From Candidatus Heimdallarchaeota archaeon (GTDB lineage Archaea; Asgardarchaeota; Heimdallarchaeia; Heimdallarchaeales; Kariarchaeaceae), in NCBI GenBank assembly GCA_021399405.1, contig JAAFKL010000441.1, positions 1 to 13,315 on the forward strand: a DNA stretch of 13,315 nt. Reading direction: 5' to 3'. The notes beneath the pieces were generated by a model that did not search any database, was not told where the DNA came from, and was given only the letters and a program-made list of their open reading frames with translations. The translations under genes were made by a program, and so were the position numbers. Position 1 is the stretch's first letter, and every line of letters begins with the position of its first letter. Positions 1 to 6,571 of the stretch are shown in pieces.

Positions 1-306
1 AAGCTCTGCTCTAATTGTGGGTGGAAAGATAGTGAGTTACAGTTATCGGATCGGATGTTTAAATGCCAGGAATGTGGTCTAAATATAGATCGTGATCAGA
101 ATGCAGCATTGAATCTACAAAAGTATCCAGTTGATTATATGGAAAAATACCTGTATGATTTGTATCTAAGTACCCCAGATAATGATTTTTCAAACGTCGC
201 GGTGAGTTACCACGAGACGTTAAACGCCCGAGTGAGGTCGTGTCAGTCACCTGTATTGGTGCATCAGACCAATGATCCGGGAAGGGAAGTTGGATATAAT
301 GTCTAG
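1..306 (+). CDS. tnpB: RNA-guided nuclease TnpB, C-terminal fragment (5' end outside window)
   Basis: C-terminal end of the TnpB (OrfB) protein of an IS200/IS605-family element; the reading frame is open to the first base, so the rest lies outside the window. The visible part carries the family zinc ribbon (Cys3, Cys6, Cys22, Cys25, each pair CxxC) followed directly by the RuvC-III motif DRDQNAALNL, whose DxNAA aspartate (Asp32) corresponds to the third catalytic acid of TnpB nucleases. TnpB is known to be a DNA endonuclease guided by an RNA made from the element's right end. The last 60 or so residues resemble no domain and are coded by a stretch rich in inverted repeats, as expected where tnpB overlaps its guide-RNA scaffold. 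Whether the missing N-terminal part is intact cannot be judged. Family identity is secure. Confidence 0.9.
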   Translation, partial: KLCSNCGWKDSELQLSDRMFKCQECGLNIDRDQNAALNLQKYPVDYMEKYLYDLYLSTPDNDFSNVAVSYHETLNARVRSCQSPVLVHQTNDPGREVGYNV

Positions 307-320
307 CTTTGTCTAGATTT
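190..320 (+). ncRNA. Candidate omega/re-RNA scaffold and right end of the tnpB element
   Basis: The end of tnpB and the bases after it contain closely packed inverted repeats: AACGTC at 193-198 with GACGTT at 216-221; AGGT 235-238 with ACCT 249-252; ATTGGT 255-260 with ACCAAT 268-273, whose loop base-pairs (ATCA 263-266 with TGAT 273-276) in a possible pseudoknot; and TCTAG 302-306 with CTAGA 313-317 across the stop codon. TnpB guide RNAs are known to overlap the 3' end of the gene and to finish at the element's right end, with the guide read from the flanking DNA. By that rule the guide would begin near 318-345. The exact boundary is inferred and not visible, since no second element copy is present for comparison. 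Confidence 0.45.
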
Positions 321-404
321 ATTCAAGTTCTGAGTAACGGCAATAACAAGCATTACAAATTATATTTAATTCGATCTAATTCAAGCTATGAAACTTATTT
401 AGTT

Positions 405-1805
405 TTATGAATCAGGATACAAATTGTCATCGTCATAATCTGGAATAAAATCTTTGGCAAGGTTTACATATTTACCTACCAACTTAATGAATTTACCGTA
501 TACTCTTTTTCCCTCTTCCTCCAGGATAAGGAATTGTTTCATCAACCCATCCTCATCAAAATCATCAAACACCTTTACCAATTCCAATTTTTCCAACAAT
601 CGAACCGAATTATAATAATCTGACATTGATAAATCCAAGCGATTTCTGATTTCAATTGATGATATCTTCGAGGTGGTATGAAGTACCTGCATAATTGCTA
701 AACGGATCGGATGAAAAATATGCTTGAATTGTTGCATTTCAGTTTTCATGCTAGCTTCAAATTTGTCATCTAGCATATTTGTATTCTGTGACTTTTGTCC
801 TAATAGCAGAAAGTACAATGATTTATTATTATCAAACACACGTGATATTGTAGTTGAAATTTTAGGAAAACGCCCATTTGAGCTTATTTTAATTAATTTA
901 GCTATTCTTTTTTTTTGCAATCTTCTCCAAGTAAAAGCTCCACCGGTTAAAGCAAAACCTCCTGATCCAATTGCAAGGAATAGAGTCTCGTCTTTAGAGG
1001 AAGACTCAGGGGTATCCGAATCTGTCACTAAGCTACTTGTCTCTGTTTCTTCAGTTGATGATATAGGTTCAGTTGAGGAAATAGTACTAGGTGGGTTGAG
1101 AAGCTCATCCAATAATCCTGTAGCATCTGTAGTAATTTGGATATTGTCATATCTCCCGTTTGATCCTTGAGTAGCTACTAATCCAAAATAATTAACTGAG
1201 GTGTCAAGATTCAAGGTAAAAGTCATATTTAATGCCATAATTTTATCGATGAACACATAGAATCTATCTGCAGTTCGAATCAGATCATAATGTTGGAATT
1301 TGTCATATTGCATTAATGTGGTTGTTGTCGATTCATCGAATATCTGTCCTGAAGTTCCATTAAAAGCCCCCAGATCTAAACTATCCAGTTCAATGCTCAA
1401 ACCAAAAATAGGATACACTGTCTCAAACCCCAATTCCTCTCTACTGAACATAATTTGATGATCTTGATCTAGAGTAAGACTTGAAGGAAGATATAAATCA
1501 AAACTCCAACCTCCAAAAGCAGTGTTGTCTTGAATGAATGCTGCATTCTCTTTAAAGGTTTCAAGAGTTCCGGTAGAAACTAATTCCTCATTTTCAAGAA
1601 CAAATGTATGATTCACACTTGCAGTCCATGTTCCTGAAAAGTCAACTTGTGAAAATTTCCAACCAGTAAGTAGTGAATCTGAGAAATCCTCTTCGAAGTG
1701 ATAGCTCACTGCATATCCAGGAGTTGTTGAACTTAAAATTAGGAGCAGCATAACACCAAAATATACATGTTTAATATTAAACGAATTTCGTTTATTAAGT
1801 TTCAT
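405..1805 (-). CDS. Membrane-tethered regulator: exported lectin-like domain, TM helix, cytoplasmic winged helix
   Basis: 466 residues. An N-terminal hydrophobic signal/anchor (about 14-32) precedes an ectodomain (about 33-232) with concanavalin A/LamG-like jelly-roll features: EDFSD..LLTGWKF near the start, QHYDLIRTADRFYVFID (171-187) and a terminal RYDNIQI strand. A Ser/Thr/Glu-rich stalk (about 238-272) leads to a single membrane helix (about 273-293) and basic residues RRLQKKR. The cytoplasmic part ends in a winged helix (about 360-440) with an ArsR/MarR-like HPIRLAIMQVL helix, recognition region MSDYYNSVRLLEKLELV and wing. The architecture implies a one-component transmembrane transcription regulator sensing an extracellular ligand, perhaps a glycan; the ligand and targets are not known to me. 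A run of nine A in the coding strand (908-916 on the plus strand) sits exactly at the membrane-cytoplasm junction. Start ATG is preceded by GGGGG about 14 nt upstream. A tandem paralogue lies upstream. Confidence 0.75.
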   Translation of the reverse strand: MKLNKRNSFNIKHVYFGVMLLLILSSTTPGYAVSYHFEEDFSDSLLTGWKFSQVDFSGTWTASVNHTFVLENEELVSTGTLETFKENAAFIQDNTAFGGWSFDLYLPSSLTLDQDHQIMFSREELGFETVYPIFGLSIELDSLDLGAFNGTSGQIFDESTTTTLMQYDKFQHYDLIRTADRFYVFIDKIMALNMTFTLNLDTSVNYFGLVATQGSNGRYDNIQITTDATGLLDELLNPPSTISSTEPISSTEETETSSLVTDSDTPESSSKDETLFLAIGSGGFALTGGAFTWRRLQKKRIAKLIKISSNGRFPKISTTISRVFDNNKSLYFLLLGQKSQNTNMLDDKFEASMKTEMQQFKHIFHPIRLAIMQVLHTTSKISSIEIRNRLDLSMSDYYNSVRLLEKLELVKVFDDFDEDGLMKQFLILEEEGKRVYGKFIKLVGKYVNLAKDFIPDYDDDNLYPDS

Positions 1806-1838
1806 AGTAAGTCATATTTCCCCCTTATTTATTAAAAT

Positions 1839-1896
1839 GGAATTTAAATGTTAAATTTAATAGATTGGGAGGATTTAAATATGTGGTGATAAGGGG
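1839..1896 (-). promoter_or_regulatory. Promoter/operator block of the lectin-winged-helix gene
   Basis: Two perfect ATTTAAAT palindromes at 1842-1849 and 1873-1880, 31 bp apart start to start. The proximal one begins 37 bp from the ATG. Aligned without gaps, this 58-bp block matches the one upstream of the paralogue (3082-3139) at 47 positions by hand count. One octamer is probably the TATA element and the other a regulator site; which is which cannot be told from sequence. GGGGG (1820-1824 as CCCCC on the plus strand) lies between this block and the start. Confidence 0.55.
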
Positions 1897-2035
1897 TTAA
1901 TTTCAATAATGCTATGAACAACGAGTGATAGAAATTTAGGGTTTTGGGAAAACTAGGTTATTCAGATGTAAATAGAGAGAGAATACATCTTTCCAAAATA
2001 TATATTGTTATCTCCCCTGAAACTCTCTCTTTTAA

Positions 2036-2140
2036 TTAATCGCTTGTATACTGATTTTTGATAACTCAAATTTCAGTTGTTAAATTTGAAATTTTACCGG
2101 AACTCCCATTAGAAATTACATTTACCAATTTAACAATTCT
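2036..2140 (-). pseudogene. Frameshifted remnant of the cytoplasmic region of the 302-aa paralogue
   Basis: Immediately past the TAG stop of the upstream paralogue, the +1 frame reads RIVKLVNVISNGSSGKISN, which aligns with RIAKLIKISSNGRFPKIST just after the membrane helix of the downstream gene. On DNA the first 36 bases align without gaps with about 26 matches by hand count, and the flanking 24-base block with 19. A TGA follows after 24 codons (2066-2068), then weakly similar codons to a TAA near 2036. Beyond that no winged-helix coding sequence is recognisable before the next promoter. This shows that the 302-aa gene once continued into a cytoplasmic domain, since lost by a net one-base insertion and later decay or deletion. 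Confidence 0.8.
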
Positions 2141-3047
2141 ATTTTTGTTGATATTTTCTCCAGAAGAATCCACCAACTAATAAGGTGATAGCTCCAGGTC
2201 CTATTGTTAAGAATAGAGTTTCATCACTAGATGATACCTCGTTCGATGAGTCTACAGTTAAACTTGAACTGCTTGTTTCAGATTCGATAATTGATGAACT
2301 TGAACTATCTGAAGGATTTGAGGTAGCTAGACCCAAGAGTTCATTCAACAATCCAATACCATCTGTGGTAATTTGTATATTGTCGAATCTCGCATTCGAT
2401 CCTTGAGTAGCCACTAGTCCAAAATAATTGACTGAAGTGTCAAGATTCAACGTTAAAGTCATATTTAATGCCATTATTTTATCGATGAAAACATAAAACC
2501 GATCAACAGTTCGAATCAGATCATAATGCTGATATTTATCATATTCTATTAAGGTTACAGTCGTGCTTATACCACCGTCGTGATCGTGACTGTCGGTTCC
2601 ATTAAAGGTCCGAAGGTTTAAACTATCCCGTTCAATGTTCAAACTAAAAATGGCGTGAAATGTCTCATACCCCAGTTCCTCTCTACTCATCATAATTTGA
2701 TGATCTTGAGATAATGTTAGACTTGAAGGAAGGTACAGATCAAAACTCCAACCTCCAAAAGCTGTATTGTCTGGTACGAACACTGCATTCTCTTTGAACA
2801 CGTCAAGTGTTCCAGTAGAAACTAATTCCTCATTTTGAATGACAAATGTATGATTTACAGTTGCAGTTGGAACTGATGAAAAATCTACCTGTACAAATTT
2901 CCATCCACTAAGAAGCGGATCTGAAAAATCATCTTCAAAGTGATAAGTCGCTGCATAACTCGGAGTGGCTGAACCTAAAGTTAGGATTAACATGACGCCA
3001 AAATATGTAAGGTTTATTTTGAACGAACTTTGTTTATTGAGTTTCAT
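2139..3047 (-). CDS. Lectin-like membrane-anchored surface protein, paralogue lacking the winged-helix output
   Basis: 302 residues: signal peptide (about 14-32), the same jelly-roll ectodomain as the protein encoded just downstream (about three quarters identical over the core by eye, e.g. GGWSFDLYLPSSLTL shared), a Ser-rich stalk (about 240-272) and one membrane helix ending FFWRKYQQK. It stops there, at the point where the paralogue goes on for about 170 cytoplasmic residues. The homologous cytoplasmic codons persist out of frame after the stop, so the short form arose by frameshift. It may still be exported and bind the same ligand, acting as decoy or co-receptor, or it may simply be decaying; the well-preserved ectodomain favours function but does not prove it. 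Its only odd insertion is an acidic/His loop around SHDHDGG. The ATG is preceded by GGGGG 15 nt upstream, as in its partner. Confidence 0.75.
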   Translation of the reverse strand: MKLNKQSSFKINLTYFGVMLILTLGSATPSYAATYHFEDDFSDPLLSGWKFVQVDFSSVPTATVNHTFVIQNEELVSTGTLDVFKENAVFVPDNTAFGGWSFDLYLPSSLTLSQDHQIMMSREELGYETFHAIFSLNIERDSLNLRTFNGTDSHDHDGGISTTVTLIEYDKYQHYDLIRTVDRFYVFIDKIMALNMTLTLNLDTSVNYFGLVATQGSNARFDNIQITTDGIGLLNELLGLATSNPSDSSSSSIIESETSSSSLTVDSSNEVSSSDETLFLTIGPGAITLLVGGFFWRKYQQK

Positions 3048-3081
3048 TGTACATCAACGATTCCCCCACTTTTATAAAAGA

Positions 3082-3139
3082 GGAATTTAAATGTTAATTC
3101 TAATAGTTTCAGATGATTTAAATAGATGATGATAACGGA
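3082..3139 (-). promoter_or_regulatory. Promoter/operator block of the truncated lectin-like paralogue
   Basis: ATTTAAAT palindromes at 3085-3092 and 3116-3123, again 31 bp apart and 38 bp from the ATG at 3047. This copy is the counterpart of the block at 1839-1896 and is much better conserved than a neutral intergenic region of this base composition would need to be, suggesting common regulation of both paralogues. Common descent from the duplication is the simplest origin. Confidence 0.55.
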
Positions 3140-3211
3140 AAGTGGAGGTACAATAGCCCATAGCCCCGATTATTTATAACGTCGACATTTTCCATCTTTT
3201 TTCACTAATCG

Positions 3212-3223
3212 TAATATATATAA
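3212..3223 (+). promoter_or_regulatory. TATA box of the HxlR-family gene
   Basis: TAATATATATAA lies about 30-42 nt before the ATG at 3254. With the usual archaeal spacing, transcription would start about 10 nt before the ATG, giving a nearly leaderless message; no Shine-Dalgarno is seen. TTACTATTTGTTAG (3233-3246) around the predicted start resembles the inverted repeat upstream of the neighbouring VOC gene and could be an autoregulatory site. Confidence 0.5.
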
Positions 3224-3253
3224 GAAACCGGGTTACTATTTGTTAGAGCAATT

Positions 3254-3709
3254 ATGACTGAAATCAAAAGTTGTCCTATACAAGTTGCATTTTACAAAAC
3301 CTCATTACATAAAAAATGGACTCTAACCATTATACGTGATCTTCTTTTAGGTGAAAAACAATTTTCGAGTTTCTTAAGATCAAATCCGGAGCTTAGTGCA
3401 AAGGTATTGTCTCAAAGGTTGAAAGAGATGCAGGCTGAAGATATGATCGTAAAAAAGGTGATTGAAACTACACCTATTACAGTGGAATACCAATTGACAG
3501 CAAAAGGTGCAGCACTTAACAAAATCTTATACGAACTATCCATGTATGGAGCAAAATATTATACCAAAGAAGTATTCGGAGAATCCAATATTGAATCTGA
3601 AGACGTTGTAAACATATTTGGTGGTGGATTCATGATACCTGAAGATGAACTTGATTTCTACAAATCACCGACTGTAATGAAAGATAATATTATTGATATT
3701 CCATCTTAG
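3254..3709 (+). CDS. HxlR-family winged-helix transcription regulator
   Basis: 151 residues. The HxlR (DUF24) signature is clear: SCPIQ near the N-terminus with the family cysteine Cys7, KKWTLTIIRDLLLGEKQFSSF (about 20-40), the recognition-helix region SAKVLSQRLKEMQAEDMIVKK (about 48-68) and the wing VEYQLTAKGAAL (about 77-88). Family members are DNA-binding dimers, several of which sense electrophiles, quinones, hypochlorite or formaldehyde through the N-terminal cysteine; redox sensing here is an inference from Cys7. The C-terminal 40 residues (from about 110) are acidic, extend past the usual domain and resemble nothing I recognise. It converges with the VOC gene, 31 nt away, which is a plausible target because many HxlR regulators control adjacent detoxification genes. 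Confidence 0.88.
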   Translation: MTEIKSCPIQVAFYKTSLHKKWTLTIIRDLLLGEKQFSSFLRSNPELSAKVLSQRLKEMQAEDMIVKKVIETTPITVEYQLTAKGAALNKILYELSMYGAKYYTKEVFGESNIESEDVVNIFGGGFMIPEDELDFYKSPTVMKDNIIDIPS

Positions 3710-3740
3710 AATTAAATTTAATACGATTGAAAATATTTGC

Positions 3741-4124
3741 TTACTTAGATGGAGGAGAATGAACTCCCCAAGCATTACCAAAAGGATCTTTGAAATTTCC
3801 CGCATAACCAATTTCTGGGGCAATTTCGTATTTTTCTTTAGTTGTTTTACCACCTGCATTCTCCACTTCTTTTAATTTTGCATCAATGTCATCAACACTC
3901 ATGGTGACAACAACTTTGTTATCTTGAGGAACCTCATCTACCTTGTAAAGACCAAAACTGGATTGTCCTTCACCCAAATTCACAAGAATATAATTTTCAT
4001 CCCATTGTTGCATTACACCTTCATCATTCCAACCAAAAACGTTTCCATAAAATTTTTTGGCCTCTGCAAGGTCAGTAACACCTATTTCGATATGCGTTGC
4101 GTATGATTTTGTCATATTGTACAC
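3741..4124 (-). CDS. Glyoxalase/bleomycin-resistance/dioxygenase (VOC) superfamily protein
   Basis: 127 residues, a single VOC unit of two beta-alpha-beta-beta-beta modules. Visible features: HIEIGVTDLAEAKKFYGNVFGW (11-32) at the start of the first module with a possible metal ligand His11; VVVTMSVDDIDAKLKEVENAGG (71-92) starting the second; and the family ending GNFKDPFGNAWGVHSP (109-124). Members include glyoxalase I, antibiotic-binding proteins and epimerases; the substrate cannot be predicted. Convergent with the HxlR regulator, suggesting a small detoxification or stress-response pair. The ATG at 4124 is used here; a second in-frame ATG three codons later (4115) is an equally plausible start, as no strong Shine-Dalgarno separates them. 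Confidence 0.85.
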   Translation of the reverse strand: MYNMTKSYATHIEIGVTDLAEAKKFYGNVFGWNDEGVMQQWDENYILVNLGEGQSSFGLYKVDEVPQDNKVVVTMSVDDIDAKLKEVENAGGKTTKEKYEIAPEIGYAGNFKDPFGNAWGVHSPPSK

Positions 4125-4140
4125 TTCTTTTTTTAATAAA

Positions 4141-4206
4141 GGAAAAATATTTCCTCTAAGTAATATTACTCTTGAAAATTAATAAGAAATTACTAACCAG
4201 TTGGTA
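4141..4206 (-). promoter_or_regulatory. Promoter region of the VOC gene with three inverted repeats
   Basis: Reading away from the VOC start (4124): GGAAA-N4-TTTCC at 4141-4154, a perfect 12-bp palindrome AGTAATATTACT at 4159-4170, and the imperfect palindrome TACTAACCAGTTGGTA at 4191-4206 (12 of 16 positions symmetric). The TATA element is probably the AT-rich AAATATTT around 4144-4152. The AGTAAT/ATTACT and TACTAA...TTGGTA half-sites resemble TTAC/GTAA-type operators described for HxlR-family repressors, which suits the neighbouring regulator gene; that link is inferred. Confidence 0.45.
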
Positions 4207-4320
4207 ACTTACTTTCATATCAGTGATTTGTGAAAAACATTAGTCGTAATGACGTGAATTAGAATATGATGTAGTATATATAATTAGAAGATAGTAGTTT
4301 AAAATATTAATTTAGCTATT

Positions 4321-6396
4321 TTATCTAAATTTCCTTCTTACAAAGATCAATGATACTAATGAAATCAATCCGATAACTGATGAAATAATATCAAATGGAA
4401 GCGGTAAATTTGCTCCATCCACTGAGGTTGATGAGGAACTTACGTTATCTGATGTCGAGGTTTCTGATGTTGTAGTTGTTGATGAACTCGAGCTAATAAT
4501 TGTATTGTTTTTTATGGTAACAGCATAAGTCACTGAAATTGAATTACCTGATTTATCAAAAACGCTTACTGTAATAGAATATGTACCATCATCAATTGTA
4601 GTGCTATCGAAAACAAACTCATAAGGACTTGTTGTTAAAGTTATCAATGAAGTGTTTAGTCCGTTTATAATTAATTCAACTTCTACTCTGTCAATTATTC
4701 CATTATCGGATGGATTAATTGAAATCAATCTTTGTCCTGTTAAACTATTTATTCCTTCATTTAATCCCTCAATTGTAAACGTAGGGGGTTGGTTGTCCAA
4801 TATTGTTATAGTATAAGGTATAGATAAATTACCTTCCCCGGCCGTTGAGGATGCAGATATAGCATAGAAATATGTTAATCCTGGTACAACTTCTGAATCA
4901 TTATACCAGAGATTGATTGTACTTGCATGGAAATTTAATGCTCCTACACTCGATCCTCTAAATACCGAATATGAGGTAAAATTATGAGTCCCAAATGTGT
5001 TTGGAGCTGACCAAGACAGATCAATTACGTCAGTAAATACAGTAACAATTACATCCTTGGGATCACTGGGTAAAGTAGGATCATTTAGGACAAAACTATT
5101 GGATCGAACTGAGGATATTAAATTTTCTGAAGTTTGTGAATCCAATCTAAGTTGAACCGAAGTACCTGAGGGTACATCTACGGGATCCCAGAGATATGTT
5201 TGACCAGTAATATCAAAGGCGACTGATGTCCAAGATAATCCAAAATTTGTAGAATAGTATAAGGATGAACTTGAAGAATGGTTGTAGGTATTTGTTGGAT
5301 TTAACCAGGAAAGTTGTAATGGTCTGTGCTGAACTGAGTTATTAAGATTAGTAAATGATGGAGTTGATGACCTATAAGGTAAGACTAACGGTGAATTATC
5401 TTGACCGGAAATAGTAAGATAAGGGGAGTCATAGATTTTATTATTATCAACATCAGGACCAGTAAATTCATTGAAATGATTTAACTCGATCCAATTATCT
5501 ATCCCATCATCTGTGAATTGTTCCGTTCCACCATTGTTCCATTCGAAAGTATTCCACCTAAGACGAGCCAATGTGGAACCAGTTGCCAGATTAACACCTA
5601 GACGAAGATTGAAATAGAGTGTGTTCGACTCAATAACAACACTTGAAGAGTCCTGAACGAATATACCATCATTACTGCTATGCTCGATTCGATTACTCAA
5701 AAGTTGATTTCCAGATGCACCAGCCCAAATCACAATACCTTGAGAATTATTGAAAATATGATTATTTCTAATAATATTATTCCTTGCACCACTCTCAGCA
5801 ACTACTGCTTCAGCTCCGGTAAATGAAACCGAATTCCCTGACACGGTTATTCCTTGAATATTTTGAAGATTAATTCCTCGAACAGTATTATCATGGACAT
5901 CGTTATCGGTTATTGCAACATTTGATCCACCGTTGATCGTGATCCCTCGACCACTGAATGCAACCTCATTTCTCGTTATAACTGCATTTGATACATTGTT
6001 CATGTTTACGGCGGACCAACCAGTTACGTCTGTAATAAGGCTGTTGCTAAGAATGAAGTGAACATCTGTATTACTAATGGAGATTCCATCTGACGCACCT
6101 CCAACAACCAAACTAAGATTATTTAATAGATAAGGTGTCGATGATGATCCATCTCCATCCCAACCATTAGTAGATGCTTGACCAATAAAATCAGGATTAC
6201 CATTAATTATAATTGGAGGGTCTGTTGTGATTTGAGGGGTAAACACGGGATTCGATCCAATCCCATTTGATATTGTATTTAGATTGTTGTCAATAGATGT
6301 TCCACCATCTGCAGTAAGAACATTCCCAAAAGATAGTGTGAAAATTAATATCATTGAAAAGACTACAAGATAACGTCGTATATTTTTAAGTAACAT
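4321..6396 (-). CDS. Large exported surface protein: parallel beta-helix, FN3-like and Ig-like domains, C-terminal anchor
   Basis: 691 residues. Signal peptide (about 7-29) with the charged start KNIRRY. Residues about 60-345 form a right-handed parallel beta-helix of the NosD/CASH type: short repeats such as NAVITRNEVAFSGRGITI, NVAITDNDVHDNTVRGINL and ITVSGNSVSFTGAEAVVA, closed by YDSPYLTISGQDNSPLVLPY, a common end of archaeal members. A beta-rich segment (about 355-437) and an FN3-like domain (about 444-533, PSDPKDVIVTV...YSVFRGSS...YFYAISA) follow, then an Ig-like module (about 535-628) ending GTYSITVSVFDKSGNSISV. A Ser/Thr stalk (about 632-660) and one membrane helix (about 667-686) with basic tail RRKFR anchor it. 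It probably sits in the cell envelope and may bind or process polysaccharide, but no catalytic residues are recognisable. Transcribed alone; divergent from mvk. Confidence 0.8.
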   Translation of the reverse strand: MLLKNIRRYLVVFSMILIFTLSFGNVLTADGGTSIDNNLNTISNGIGSNPVFTPQITTDPPIIINGNPDFIGQASTNGWDGDGSSSTPYLLNNLSLVVGGASDGISISNTDVHFILSNSLITDVTGWSAVNMNNVSNAVITRNEVAFSGRGITINGGSNVAITDNDVHDNTVRGINLQNIQGITVSGNSVSFTGAEAVVAESGARNNIIRNNHIFNNSQGIVIWAGASGNQLLSNRIEHSSNDGIFVQDSSSVVIESNTLYFNLRLGVNLATGSTLARLRWNTFEWNNGGTEQFTDDGIDNWIELNHFNEFTGPDVDNNKIYDSPYLTISGQDNSPLVLPYRSSTPSFTNLNNSVQHRPLQLSWLNPTNTYNHSSSSSLYYSTNFGLSWTSVAFDITGQTYLWDPVDVPSGTSVQLRLDSQTSENLISSVRSNSFVLNDPTLPSDPKDVIVTVFTDVIDLSWSAPNTFGTHNFTSYSVFRGSSVGALNFHASTINLWYNDSEVVPGLTYFYAISASSTAGEGNLSIPYTITILDNQPPTFTIEGLNEGINSLTGQRLISINPSDNGIIDRVEVELIINGLNTSLITLTTSPYEFVFDSTTIDDGTYSITVSVFDKSGNSISVTYAVTIKNNTIISSSSSTTTTSETSTSDNVSSSSTSVDGANLPLPFDIISSVIGLISLVSLIFVRRKFR

Positions 6397-6420
6397 CGTG
6401 TAATTTTACAATGATATGAT

Positions 6421-6430
6421 AGTAAATAAA
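6421..6430 (-). promoter_or_regulatory. TATA-like element of the beta-helix gene
   Basis: On the minus strand TTTATTTACT lies about 25-34 nt before the ATG at 6396. With usual archaeal spacing, transcription would begin at or very near the ATG, so the message is probably leaderless; no Shine-Dalgarno is present. Confidence 0.4.
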
Positions 6431-6546
6431 GCTTATCAATTACAATTTAATTAGAAAAGATATTATTTCTGATTTACAGTTGATCATTTTAAGTCTGTGA
6501 TGATAGTTTGTAGGGAATATACTAATTATTGATGATCACCTTCTTG

Positions 6547-6565
6547 TATTCAAATATTTTGAATA
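6547..6565. promoter_or_regulatory. 19-bp palindrome just upstream of the mevalonate kinase start
   Basis: TATTCAAA-TAT-TTTGAATA: eight-base perfect arms at 6547-6554 and 6558-6565, ending 6 bp before the TTG start at 6572. Position and symmetry suit a dimeric regulator binding over the transcription start. ATATACTAATTA (6518-6529) is the best upstream TATA candidate. No regulator is identified. Confidence 0.45.
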
Positions 6566-6571
6566 AATTAA

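Noticed and set aside
724..1170. Open frame on the plus strand, antisense to the lectin-winged-helix gene
   Set aside because: Mirror of a coding region with clear domains; the translated product looks like no protein and has no ribosome-binding site. The same applies to the plus-strand frame at 2185-2406.
1266..1285. GTTCGAATC, reminiscent of a tRNA T-loop (also at 2510-2520)
   Set aside because: Both copies lie in homologous coding positions of the two lectin-like paralogues, and no cloverleaf surrounds them.
3741..3875. Short frames on either strand at the HxlR/VOC junction (3693-3875 plus, 3665-3859 minus)
   Set aside because: Overlap the VOC coding region in other frames, with low-complexity products.
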